Program-made: the position numbers and the translations under genes | The notes under the pieces: model-generated | Databases searched by the model: none | Told to the model about the DNA's origin: nothing | The model's input: the letters and a program-made list of their open reading frames with translations, nothing else | NCBI GenBank assembly: GCA_030789695.1 | Contig: CM061132.1 | Coordinates: 150,110,597 to 150,174,596, forward strand | Length of the DNA: 64,000 nucleotides | Source: Scilla litardierei | Lineage: Eukaryota > Streptophyta > Magnoliopsida > Asparagales > Asparagaceae | Direction: 5' to 3' | Shown here: positions 1 through 10,141 of the stretch, piece by piece | Numbering within the stretch: position 1 is the stretch's first letter | Layout of the letters: every line of letters starts with the position of its first letter

Positions 1-816
1 ACGATCCATACTTCGGCAGGATGTTGGACTTCACCACTAGGTGAACAGTCCAACCCCTAGCCGAGAACATGGATAACCTAATCCCAGAATCTAGGGCTGA
101 AGGTATCTCTCGAAACATATCCCAGAGGACAGGCTGGTCAAGCTCGTCAATATCGGAGATGCAAATATCAGAGGGAAGGGAACCAACAGAGGGAATCCTA
201 AGAATAGTCCCTAGGAGAGTGGGATCAATCTGAAGTGGGTTCCCTGAACGACGGTATCAAGGGTGCCGGTAGTCGAATATTTACCGCGAACGCGGTTAGC
301 ATAGAATAGCTTCACCAGAAATGGATAGGCTCTAGGGGACTCACTCTGAGAGAAGCGAAAAAGATCGGCCAGGTGAGTAGCAGATAAGATGTCAGAGAGT
401 CTCTCATCAGTAAAGGCGGGAAAAGCAATGTACCGCTCCCTAAGAAGCTTGATACCTAAGAGAGAGTGGAATTTTGCCAAGCAAAGATCATCTCGGCAAA
501 CAGGAACTAGGGGATCAGTAGGGGGTGCAACAGGAGGCTCTTCTGAAGAACTCGAAGCTGAAGGGGACATATGGGGAGCATCAGCAACATGCTCATTGAT
601 GGCAAGATCAATGCGCTTCCGCTGACGCTTGATCAGGGGCTAAGCGTTGGAAGAAAATGCTGAAGGAGAATATCCATGCGAAGAAGAATGCAAGGGATAC
701 TCGGCTAGTTTGGTTCGGGCTTTATAGGGTTTCTTCTTCTTGGCTATAGGTTTCTTGGGTGCCCTAGGTCACTTAGGAGCAACGATTTTCTCTTTTCCCT
801 TGGTTTTGGGTGCCAT
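1..816 (-). pseudogene. ORF2 of Sire-F (LFYAN-type plant transposon protein), truncated by window edge
   Basis: The reading begins at an ATG at 816-814 (MAPKTKGKEK, a basic start) and continues in one frame to 211 with stops at 771-769 (TGA) and 642-640 (TAG). A one-base frameshift near 215 puts the rest in another frame, which stays open to base 1. The core contains the string LVKLFYAN, matching LVHLFYANMD in the ORF2 of Sire-A and Sire-B, followed by the same LL..ILRIPSVG-like segment. This resembles the domain usually labelled putative plant transposon protein; its function is unknown. It has no signal peptide or membrane segment, which argues against an envelope. A TATA-like box and a dyad array lie directly upstream. 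Confidence 0.65.
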
Positions 817-1046
817 GGAGTCAGGCAATCGAACTATGAAAGAATCGACAGGAGATGAACTCGAAATGCAAGAAATTCACACGAGATAAGATGAACAAAC
901 CTAGGCGAAAGACGCAAGAAATCAACGACGACAAAAAATTGACTCATGAAGGAGGAGATCGACGACGTAGGTTGACGAAATGAGCGGGAAGATGAAGCGA
1001 TTCAATCGGAGGAGAGAGAAGATCGTGGCTGAAATGAAACGTCTCG

Positions 1047-1059
1047 CTCTATATAAAAG
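1047..1059 (-). promoter_or_regulatory. TATA-like box upstream of ORF2 in Sire-F
   Basis: On the minus strand the sequence reads CTTTTATATAGAG. It lies about 240 bases upstream of the ORF2 ATG and about 84 bases downstream of the nearest dyad (1137-1146). In the LTR of the same element the TATA box is about 92 bases from its nearest dyad, so the layout is repeated. Use as a promoter is inferred. Confidence 0.45.
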
Positions 1060-1136
1060 TTGGGGAATTAATCTGGGCCGTTGGATCAATGAATCGACGG
1101 CTCAGATCAAAGCACTTGAACCGTCTCAACAGTATA

Positions 1137-1485
1137 CAGCTGACTGTTGAACAGAAGTCAGTCGACTGGATGAAGTGATAAAAATAAAGCTCAAAAAGAG
1201 GGGCAGTCGACTGGCAAGTAACATGCAGTCGCCTGTCTGTTGGACAGTTGACTGTAAAGTATGCAGCAGTCGACTGGCCGAGAATCAATATAGTTCATCA
1301 AAAAGACAGAGAGCACTGTAAAAATTTCGACAGATAGTACAGTCGTCTGATGACCAAAATGAAGTCGCCTGTTGAACCAACAGTCAACTGTAAAATAGTC
1401 ATCAGTCGTCTGTGCGAAAGAAATAAGATTCTGACTGAGAATATAGAGTATGACAGTCGACTGTCAAAGGAAAGACAGTCATCTG
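1137..1485 (-). repeat. Phased dyad array between pol and ORF2 of Sire-F
   Basis: Twelve copies of a 10-bp near-palindrome (consensus CAGTCGACTG) occur. They start at 1137 and 1159 (pair, 22 bp apart); 1204, 1226, 1245, 1267 (spacing 22-19-22); 1340, 1362, 1381, 1403 (22-19-22); and 1454, 1476 (pair, 22). Spacer sequences differ while spacer lengths are constant. Several variants differ at the central CG (TG or CA), as expected from deamination of methylated CpG. The same array type fills the upstream part of the LTR of this element. Confidence 0.85.
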
Positions 1486-1755
1486 TCCTGGTCCAAAAAT
1501 GCACAGTGAGATAGAAATCCAAATGATACGAACACTCACCCTAGGACCTATACTCTAATCACAAATACATCGTAAAAACAATGTAAAAATAATAAATCCA
1601 TTGAAACACAAATCACTACAATCAATCTCAAAAACTCATGAAATCAAATAACTCTCAATTGCCTTTCTTAAACACATATATATAATAAAGCACATGAAGA
1701 ATAGACAACAAAATGATATGAGCTCAAAAAGTGTTATAACATGAATGTTGAGCTT
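1486..1755. other. AT-rich spacer between RNase H end and dyad array of Sire-F
   Basis: Non-coding, AT-rich 3' sequence of the pol region of Sire-F. No gene or repeat unit is visible. Confidence 0.5.
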
Positions 1756-2313
1756 CTAGATTTCAGATTCACCCATAATTACTAATTCTCCATGCAACCT
1801 CACAAATGGATCTTCTTTAAGAGGTTTAGTGCAGATATCAGCAATTTGTTTTTGGGTTTCAATGTACTCTAAGATGATGTCCTTCTTAGCTACATGATCA
1901 TTTATGAAATGGTGTCTCACGTCTATGTGTTTAGTACAGGAGTGATGTACCGGGTTCTTGGAAAGACAAATAGCACTTTGATTATCAACCATGATAGGGT
2001 AAGTATCATAATTGACACCATAGTCACTAAGTGTATGTCTCATCTAAAGAACTTGTGCACATGCAAGACCCGCGACAATATATTCTGCTTCAGTCGTGGA
2101 CAATGACACCAAATTCTAGTTCTTAAAAAACCAAGAAACTAAGGAATTTCCTAAGAAATGGCAAGTGCCACTAGTACTTTTCCTGTCGGACTTGCATCCG
2201 GTAAAGTTGGCATCACTATATGAGATTAACTCATATGTACTAGACTTAGGGTAAAGTAACCCATAATCTAGAGACTGATTGAGATAACGAAATATTCGTT
2301 TGACTGCAATCAT
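1756..2313 (-). pseudogene. RNase H domain of Sire-F pol, broken
   Basis: Two open pieces on the minus strand cover the Copia RNase H. Piece 2313-2116 has SYSDANFTGCKSDRKSTSG, the usual Copia start with its first catalytic Asp. Piece 2043-1756 has VDNQSAICLSKNPVHHSCTK, then KHIDVRHHFIND and IADICTKPL, the conserved end of Copia pol. Stops and a frame change around 2050-2115 separate them. RNase H removes the RNA strand during reverse transcription; this copy cannot make an intact enzyme. Confidence 0.85.
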
Positions 2314-3349
2314 GTGTGACTCCTTAGGTCTAGCTTGATATCTAGCACATAAGCATACGGAAAAATGATATCTGGGCTACTAGCGGTTAAGTAAAGTAAG
2401 CTACCGATCATACCTCGATATAGACGAACGTCTACATCTTTTCCGCTTTCATCCTTGTGTAGATGGGTAGTAGTACTAATGGGAGTCCGTTTGCTTGACG
2501 ACAATTCCATCCCGAATCACTTGATAAGCTTCCCTGTGTACTTCATCTGATGTATGAATGTGTCATTCTCCATTTGTCGAATTTGCAATCCAAGGAAGTA
2601 GGTGAGCTCTCCCATGTGGTTCATCTCAAACTCATCCTTCATAGACTTGGAAAATTCTTGAGAAAGATTAATGTTAGTAGAACCGAAAATAATATCGTCT
2701 ACATAAACTTGAATCAAAAGAATGTCATTTTCATAATCTTTAATGAAGAGTGTAGAATCAACTTCTCCCATTTTAAAACTTAAATCCAAAAGAAAGGTCT
2801 TAAGTCGATCATACCAAGCTCTAGGAGCTTGTCTCAACCCATACAATGCTTTCTTAAGTTTGAAAACATGGTTTGGAAATTTTTCATGAATAAAACCGGG
2901 AGGTTGAGAAACATAAACTTCTTCATTGACAAACACATTTAAAATGCACTTTTAACATCCATATGAAATAGTTTAAAATTCTTATGGGATGCAAAAGATA
3001 AAAGCAACATAATAGCTTCTAATCTAGCTACGGGGGCAAAAGATTCTTCAAAATCAATACCTTCCTCTTTCCGGTAGCCTTGAGCTACTAACCTTGCTTT
3101 GTTCCTTGTGATTACCTCGTTTTCATCCGTCTTGTTCTTGAAGATCCATTTAGTCCCAATGACTTGGTGACCACTTGGAAGATGTATGAGTTCCCAAACT
3201 TCGTTTCTCTCGAATTGCATTAGTTCTTCTTCCATTGCCACTATCCAGGAGCTATTCTCACAAGCTTCTTGGATGTTCTTTGGCTCAATGGTAGAGACAA
3301 ATGCGCAATGAGAGAATTCTTCAATTCTCGACCTCGTTCGAACACCCAC
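2310..3349 (-). pseudogene. Reverse transcriptase domain of Sire-F pol, broken
   Basis: Piece 3349-2939 holds the RT amino-terminal part ([25 protein letters not shown] and FHMDVKSAF). A deletion near 2937 shifts the frame. Piece 2936-2517 continues with ALYGLRQAPRAWYDRL and the catalytic YVDD at 2705-2694. A TGA at about 2516 interrupts the frame, then 2510-2310 carries GSLLYLTASSPDI before another frameshift. This is Copia-type RT by the YVDD box and LYGLRQAPRAW motif. Pol joins the integrase region upstream through a degraded linker (3350-3513). Confidence 0.9.
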
Positions 3350-3513
3350 ACTAATATCTCCAATTATTTGGTTATGAGGATGATTGCGAACGGTCGGGTA
3401 AGCTTTGGGAATACCTGTATCACTAGGAACAACTTCAAAAATTTCGTTAGAAGTGTTAGTCTCAACAATAGAATCATTAATCTTAACATTATTAAGAGAA
3501 TCACAAAGAATAT

Positions 3514-4800
3514 CTACACTATCATCATTAACATGAGAAAAATCAAAATATTCATAAAAAGATACGTGAACTGATTCATCAATGTTGAAGAAGTTTTGTT
3601 GTATATCAGGTGGGCTTTGCTATGTGTGGAATATCCAACAAAAATTCCTTCATCGGATCTTGGCTCAAATTTGTCTAAGTTACCAAATATGTTCTTTATA
3701 AAACATTTTGAACCAAAAACACGAAAATACTTTACTTGAGGCCTTTTGTTATAAAACAACTCAAAACAAGTTTTGTTCGTACATGGTCTCACTAGGATCC
3801 TATTGAGCACATAACATGCCGTGTGCATCGCTTCTGCCCAAAATTGTAGTCCTAAATGACTATCATGGAGCATAGTGCAAGCACACTCAATAAGAGTCCT
3901 ATTCTTTCTCTCTACAACACCATTTTATGGTGGTGCGCGAGGAAAGGGAAAATTATGAGTTATCCTGGTGTCATCACAAAACTTAGTAAAAGGCTCATTC
4001 TCAAATTCTCCTCCATGATCACTACGAATAGTGATAATAGTGGATCCTAAAAGATTATGAATCTTCTTTGCAAATTTGGTAAACTCTTCATAAGCTTCAT
4101 TCTTATTAGTTAAGAATGAAACCCAAGTAAATCTAGAAAAGTCGTCTATGACAACTAATCCATAATGAGCATTACCTAAAGAAGCTACTCTAGTTGGCCC
4201 AAATAAATCTAGATGAAGAAGTTCTAGGGGCCTCTTAGAAGTAATCCCGTCTTTAAGCTTAAATGAAGATTTACTTAGTTTACCTCTTTGACACGAATCA
4301 CAAAAGTTTTTCTTATTAAAAGGAATCTTAGGAAAACCTTTGACTAGATCATGCTTAGCTAATTTATATAAGTGCTTAAAGTGAACATGACCAAAACGGC
4401 GATGCCATAATAGTTGTTCACTTGTGTTTGCAACTAAGCAATGTTCTACGGTTTTAGACAAGCTCAAATAATAAATATTTTTACGCCTAATACCGGAAAA
4501 TAAAACATTTGAATCACAATCAACAATTGTACACAATCCTTCTCCAAAGTTAACCATGTAACCTTTGTTACAAAGTTGACTAATGGAAATAAGATTGTGA
4601 CATAAACAATTAACTAGAAATACATTAGTAATCAAGGGTTTTGAAGGATTACCGACAATACCTACTCCAATGATGGTTCCCTTTTGATTACCTCCAAAAG
4701 TGACCGTTGTGCCATCCTTGATGCTAATCACTTCGGAGAGCAATGAGGGATCTCCCGTCATATGTTTGGAGCAACCACTATCAAGTATCCATCCTTTCCC
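3514..4800 (-). pseudogene. Protease and integrase of Sire-F pol, broken
   Basis: The protease active site reads WILDSGCSKHMTG with DSG at 4782-4774. Downstream come a pre-integrase zinc finger (H..H..C..C around HRRFGHVHFKHL and CDSCQRGK), the integrase core DLFGPTR, VVIDDFSRF and IRSDHGGEFEN, then the stretch HNFPFPRAPP. A TAA near 3926 replaces the expected Gln codon of the P-Q-N-G box, and the frame reopens for HDSHLGLQFWAEAMHTACYVLNR at 3873-3514. The gene order protease, integrase, RT identifies Copia. The nonsense codon alone would truncate integrase. Confidence 0.9.
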
Positions 4801-4902
4801 TTTAGATCTAATAAGACCTTTGTTGCTCTTCTTCTTTCTCTTGGGTACCTATATGCTATACCATAAGCTTATGGTACCCAATGTTTGTTGGGTCCAAGTG
4901 GA

Positions 4903-5703
4903 TTAGCCCTTTGGAAGCCAAGTCCAAGTGGACTTCCGCTTCCTAACATAATTACTATTTCTAATCACATCATGAAAATAGGAATCAACATAAGCATTCA
5001 TATCATTTAGACTAGTGTTCTTATGACCCCAAATTGTGTAAATCTTGGGAGTTCTTTTCCTAGTTACATGCATATGTGTTGGATTTCTATGTGGTGCATG
5101 CTTTTTAGGAACATGATTTCTAGCATAGAGATGTGGTGGAGGATATGCATTGTACATTCTAGGATGATATGTATGCTTGGGAACATGCATGTTGTATGAA
5201 GCATATGGATCATGCATGACATGTGGAGGATGACCATACATGCAGGAATGATGCGTATGAGCATACGGGTGTATAAAAGCACGTATATGAGTATTTCTCA
5301 TGTGTGGATTTGTACGTGTCCGTGGGTGTGGAGCATAAAAAATGTCATGATTATCCACTTGTGAAGTAGGAGATTTCCTACGTGGATGAATGTTAGTGTA
5401 CATGTAAGCATGACTTCTCTTTTGGTTTCCACCCTTAGTGGGTTTCTTGCCAAAAGGAAGAGAAGGTGAAGTGGTGACATTCTTGGTAGTATTACTACCT
5501 ATAGTGTCTTTGACACCACTTGTGGATGCACCGGAGGAAGGCCTCACAAAATCTATAGTGACACCACTATAGGAAGTGCGTGCATTGGATGCATTCGTAT
5601 TCACAAACCCAAGACCAACACGATGTGTGGCCGGAAATTGGTTTGCAACCAAATCATCCAATTGTTCTTTTCCCTTATTGAATCTCACAATACGGGAGGA
5701 CAT
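4903..5703 (-). pseudogene. gag carboxy-terminal / linker segment of Sire-F
   Basis: This open segment (about 266 codons) lies between gag and protease in a frame different from gag. It is rich in His, Tyr, Pro and Met, with repeated YxHxHxxHP-like runs, and ends with STWTWLPKG. The gag ORFs of Sire-A and Sire-B end in the closely similar WVWLPKD, so this is the gag-protease boundary in this lineage. A frameshift separates it from the protease. The His/Tyr-rich middle part is not seen in Sire-A or Sire-B. No function is assigned. Confidence 0.65.
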
Positions 5704-5807
5704 GAGCTCTATTTCTCCTTAATAGAAGAAATATTGGTATCCAAGGTGGACACCCGTGCTTTGAGCTCGTGCACTTGAGTTTTAAGAGAATCATTCTCTA
5801 AACTCAA

Positions 5808-7235
5808 TTATGTGTGTCGTGTAACTAGATCACTATTATCCTTATGATGTGTTTGATCTAGTTGAGATTTGAGAGAATTCACATCATCTCTCAATGTGAC
5901 ATTTTGAGAAGCTAAGTTTGCTTTCTCAAGAGTTAAAGTATCAACAATGGTGTCATTGTTGATAAAGCATGGAATGGATGACTTGCTAACATTCAATTTC
6001 TTTAAGCTAGAATACTTAAGCATTAAAGATTGGTATTTAGCAAATAGTTCTTCATTAGCAAAATGAAGTTCATCCATTGTTACCTCGGTGTCGTCCATGT
6101 CGGAATCACTCTCATCGGAGAATGGGTCTTCTAGGGCCATGAAACACATGTGGGCGCTCTCACCCTTCTCATCATCGAAATCACTCGATGATTCATCACT
6201 TGAGTCGTCGAATGTACCTACGAGTCATTTCTTCTTGTCTCTCTTGTTCTTATCGGACGTGTGGTACTTCGGTGCCTTCCACTTTTCTTTGTTCTTTAGC
6301 ATTGGGCAATCCCTCTTGATGTGCCCTAGCTTATTACATGTATAGCAAAGAGAGGAATTAGCATTAGTAGACTCAAAACGTTTGTTGGAGGGAAATTTAC
6401 CTTTGCAGAAGAAGCGTTGGAACTTCTTCGCCATTTGGGCCATTTCACCCAAATCCATCTCGTTCTCGGATTCATCACTATCGGAGGATGATGAATTGGC
6501 ATTGAATGCCAAAGCTTTCTTCTTGGCCTCCGAAGGATTCATCATTACCCGAATCTTTAATCGGTTCTCTCGTCTTACCTCATAAGACATGAGAGTCCCG
6601 ATAAGATTCACCACGGTGTAGTTCTTCAAGTCATTGACCTCCTCGATGGCGATCGCTCTTCTTTCCCATTTGAAGGTCATTCCTATGATGATCTTCCTTA
6701 ACTTTTCAAGTTCGGTGTATATTTGGCCAAGTGCTTCCAATTCGTTTGTGATGTCGGTAAAACGTCCGTACATCGAAGCAATGGTCTCATTTTCCTGCAT
6801 ATGAAACAAATCGAAGTGCACGGCAACATATAACTTTGAAAGTTTTACCTTATTCGTTCCCTCGTCGGTAACGATGAGATGGTTCCAAATTTGATATGCA
6901 CTCTTACATGTGCATATCTTGTTGAACTCATTTGGGTCCAACGCACAATGAAGAGCGTTCATTGCCTTAGCGTTGTTGACCTCGGTGGTTTTCTCGGACG
7001 ACGTCCATTTGTCGAAATCTTCTTCGGTGGGCTCGACGTATTCCTTGTGGAGGGTTCTCCAAAGCAAAGCACTCCTAAGGAACGTCCCCATCCTGCATTT
7101 CCAATAGCCAAAATTTGAACCATTGAAACGTGGAGGGCGCACCGTAGATTGACCTTCGAAAAGTGTGGACGCTCCATCACGATCGTGATTGTTGTACGAA
7201 GGCGGAGGAGGAACATTGTTGTTGTTAGATGCCAT
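5808..7235 (-). pseudogene. gag of Sire-F (nucleocapsid protein), one in-frame stop
   Basis: The likely start is the ATG at 7235-7233 (MASNNNNVPPPPSYN). Next comes a Copia gag region (RPPRFNGSNFGYWKCRM, then LHCALDPNEFNKICTCKSAYQIW) and a CCHC zinc knuckle CYTCNKLGHIKRDC. A TGA at about 6227-6225 interrupts the frame, which stays open to 5808 through an acidic and then a coiled-coil-like segment. Gag packages element RNA into virus-like particles. The upstream GTG at 7274 lies in the LTR edge and primer-binding site and is not a credible start. Confidence 0.85.
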
Positions 7236-7248
7236 AGATATAACCTTG

Positions 7249-7262
7249 CACTTTGATACTAA
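7249..7262 (-). other. Primer-binding site of Sire-F, diverged
   Basis: On the minus strand the bases just inside the LTR end read TTAGTATCAAAGTG. This is a diverged version of TGGTATCAGAGC, the complement of the initiator tRNA-Met 3' end that is intact in Sire-A and Sire-B. It fixes the inner LTR boundary at 7264. Confidence 0.65.
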
Positions 7263-7925
7263 TTGTAAGGACACTGCCTATGGGGAAAACACTAGAAGGG
7301 GGGTTGAATAGTGTTTATGCAAATTTAAAAGGAATTTACGCGAAATAAATGCAATCCAACAAATAGTGCGGAATAGAAAGACAACCCAAAATGAAACACA
7401 CGCAAACGCAGAGATGTTTCAAGGGTTCGGATTGCCCAAGTCAACTCCCGACTTGTTCCCGGTAATCCTACGTTCCTACCACCCGGATACCACCGGATAC
7501 TCCAAGTTAGAACCCAAACTTGAGGTTTCCTTAAAACCCACTTGTAGCAACCCTACAAGTGCAATCGAATACAATCGATGTCCTTGACTCCCACAACCAG
7601 GGAGCAAGCAAAACCACTCTCACAACCGAGAGAAAATCTCAAATAACGAAAGTTATGAAATAATGAAAACAACACTTACAATCACCTATGCCTTGAAGTA
7701 GAACTTGAAGGAGGAGTGTGATGAGTGTTGAAGAACTCTCTTGGAAGAGAGGAGAAGCCCTTTCTCTTGACTGCACCAATTGCCTAGAGTATCACTCTTT
7801 GGTTCTAGGTTGGAGAGCAAGAGATCAAAGATTTAGAATTCTTAGGGCTTTAGATTTGAGAGCTTTAGACTTTAGAAAATGAAAGCTTAAGATCAATGAG
7901 TAGTCTTTCAATGGAACAGTAGAAG

Positions 7926-7940
7926 CCCTATTTATAGGTT
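7926..7940 (-). promoter_or_regulatory. TATA box of Sire-F LTR
   Basis: The minus strand reads ACCTATAAATAGGGC, a canonical plant TATA box. It lies downstream (in transcription direction) of the dyad array, the nearest dyad being 8024-8033. Confidence 0.65.
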
Positions 7941-8023
7941 TCTCAAATCCACAAAACAGTTTAGGCAAAAACCCAATTGGAATCCGTGAGAAAAATCTCA
8001 ACAGATAGAATCTGAACTCGCGA

Positions 8024-8412
8024 CAGTCGACTGTTGAACAATCCACAGTCGACTGTTGCACAGTCAGCAAGGGTAGGTGAGAATTCATAACGGTAATTTA
8101 CCACATGGAAAGTCGATTGATGAAGCAAAGACAGTCGACTGTTAAACCAACAAGCGACTGTAATTTCTTCTACAGGCGACTGGCTGAAAGATGGGTAAGT
8201 TAGAATAATACTGAAAATCTCACAAGTAACAAGACAGATGACTGAAGCAGATAATACAGTCGACTGTTAATCAGAATAGGCGACTGTAAATCCTTATACA
8301 GATGACTGTCAAATACTCTGAGAATTTCCAGAGAGCTGAGTCAATGAAATGACTCACAGACAGACGACTGTTGCAGCATAGACAGTCGACTGATCCAAGA
8401 GACAGTCGACTG
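8024..8412 (-). repeat. Phased dyad array in Sire-F LTR, part 1
   Basis: Dyads of consensus CAGTCGACTG start at 8024, 8046 (22 bp apart); 8110, 8132, 8151, 8173 (22-19-22); 8235, 8257, 8277, 8299 (22-20-22); and 8361, 8383, 8403 (22-20). The fourth member of the last group is at 15825 on the far side of Sire-A. With Sire-A and one TATAC copy removed, it falls exactly 22 bp after 8403. Groups repeat about every 125 bp. Spacer sequences are not conserved. Confidence 0.9.
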
Positions 8413-8419
8413 TATATAC

Positions 8420-10112
8420 TGATGGAAATTGAATTTCACCCCAAGTGATTTTGATGATGAGCACACCAAATGAAGCTTAGTGTGCTAACTACACTACAAT
8501 TAAGTGTGCAGAATATGCGACAAATGAAAAGCTTTATTCATACTCAAAGAAGCGCAATATACGCTCAAAGACAAGGACGAACGTGGCTAAGATCAAATGA
8601 TGAAGCTCAAAGCTCAAATAGAACAAGAAGCTCAAGTGAAGCTCACATCTACTCCATCAAATTGATCAAGCTTCCGAAGACGTGTCCTAGTCTATAATGA
8701 GTGTGTTGTGTCTTTTAGGGTATTGTTAAAGCCAAATCGTATAGACAATCACACACACACACAAACGATTTTAAAATGATTTTAAATATTTCTTAAAACG
8801 TCTTCACAATGATTTTGAGAGCCTTCGCTAGTCATTTTGTAAATTCGGTAGTGAAACTCCACACACCCTGGAGTTAGCTACTTGCTTGACTAGTTGTGTC
8901 GCAGGAAAAACTCCTCTGGGAGTTGACTACCAAAGGTAGGGAGTCGACTACCAGCTGAGAATCAAGATTTCCTGAAACACACTGGGAGTCGACTACCACT
9001 CCTAGGGAGTCGACTACCAGCTGTCGAAGTTTGACGTTTTGACTTGAATTTTGAAATATCGTTGAGCGATTTTCTCCCATGATTTTTGGGACAAAAGTCA
9101 AAGTAATTTGAATTTCAAATTCTCATATTTCTCCTATAAATAGAGGACCATTTTCATTGAGAAAAATACAACAACTATTGAATTCAAATTCTCTCGTGCA
9201 AACGCTATAAAGTTCTAAGCTCTCATTCTCTCTTTAGCCAAGTCTGTTTTATACGTGATCTTGCAAATTCTGTTATTATTTTCTGAAGATCATAATCTCG
9301 TTTTATTGGCTAACTGTTTTTCAAATCCGTATTACTTTTCTCTTGATTTTTGTTTAAAGGATTTTTGAAAAACATTAGATCTAGATCACAAAGAATTCAT
9401 TCGTATCTTTGTGTGATCTAGATTCTTATTCTATCAAGCCACTACACGTAATCTCGTCTATTACTATTTGGCTATAGAATCTGGGTGTAAAATGAATCTC
9501 CATCACTTTATTGTGGTGAATTGGATATCAATTTTATTGTGTTGTTATTGGAACCCTAGACAAGTCTAGGTGTTACCGGTTGGAAATCCTGGTCAAGACT
9601 AGGTCGTTGAAAACCTAACGAGTGGAGTTAGGTGCTTGTATTTGCCAAGGCAGAAAGTGGAAAATCTCGTACCGGATTGGTCGGGGACTGGACGTACCCA
9701 AAAGTTGTGGGGAACAAGGATAAAAATCCTTGTGTCTGCGATTGCTTATCTGTGTTTGTTTATCTTTTCTCTTACTTTATTATTTGCTAATTGTTGTTCA
9801 TCTATTGCAAAGATTAACTTACTTTTATCCACTGTGAATAAAGATATAATTACTTGTAATCTTATCTATCTTAACTGTGCTTATAAATTCTCTGGGAGTC
9901 GACTACTGTTCATAGGGAGTCGACTACCTGCTGTGAAATTACTCTGTGATTATTAGATTAATTTGTTGATTAAGAACCAAGCGTAGATCGCTCTACTTGG
10001 TTTCTTAGGCAACATTAGAAGGACGTTTATTAACAATCGAAAAAGATTTACTATTTGCACAACACTATTCAACCCCCCTTCTAGTGTTGTTTGCCATCCA
10101 CAGGATCCAACA
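8420..10112 (+). repeat. 5' LTR of Sire-A
   Basis: It runs from TGATGGAAATTG to GGATCCAACA. Dyad pairs of GGGAGTCGACTACC start at 8918/8939 and 8984/9005, with a third pair at 9894/9915; each pair is exactly 21 bp apart with a different 7-bp spacer. The first copy has TG in place of the central CG. A TATA box TATAAATA lies at 9135-9142 after the first two pairs. The 3' part carries the shared TTCAACCCCCCTTCTAGTG block. Confidence 0.93.
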
Positions 10113-10114
10113 CT

Positions 10115-10126
10115 TGGTATCAGAGC
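10115..10126 (+). other. Primer-binding site of Sire-A
   Basis: TGGTATCAGAGC follows the LTR after CT. It is complementary to the initiator tRNA-Met 3' end and primes minus-strand DNA synthesis. Confidence 0.93.
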
Positions 10127-10141
10127 AATGCTACAAAAGTG

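Larger units (their letters stand above)
7264..8419 (-). repeat. 5' LTR of Sire-F, inner part
   Basis: The LTR ends on the minus strand with ...CCTTACA at 7264. It contains the stretch TTCAACCCCCCTTCTAGTG, which also occurs near the LTR ends of Sire-A and Sire-B and so is conserved across these Sireviruses. It includes a TATA box (7926-7940) and dyad groups at 8024-8412. At 8415-8419 it is cut by the target-site duplication TATAC of Sire-A and resumes at 15820. Confidence 0.8.

Noticed and set aside
6225..6230. The in-frame TGA in Sire-F gag as a programmed read-through site
   Set aside because: The context is AAA TGA CTC, not the TGA CTA form of leaky stops, and the element has many other breaks, so simple decay is more likely.
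8024..8412. The repeated motif as a CRISPR array
   Set aside because: This is a plant LTR; repeats are 10 bp, near-palindromic and in groups with 9-12 bp spacers.
9636..9956. Open frame of about 106 codons with a hydrophobic run in the Sire-A LTR (also 15281-15658 and 21610-21819)
   Set aside because: It lies within the 3' part of LTRs, changes length between copies and has no family match; probably chance.
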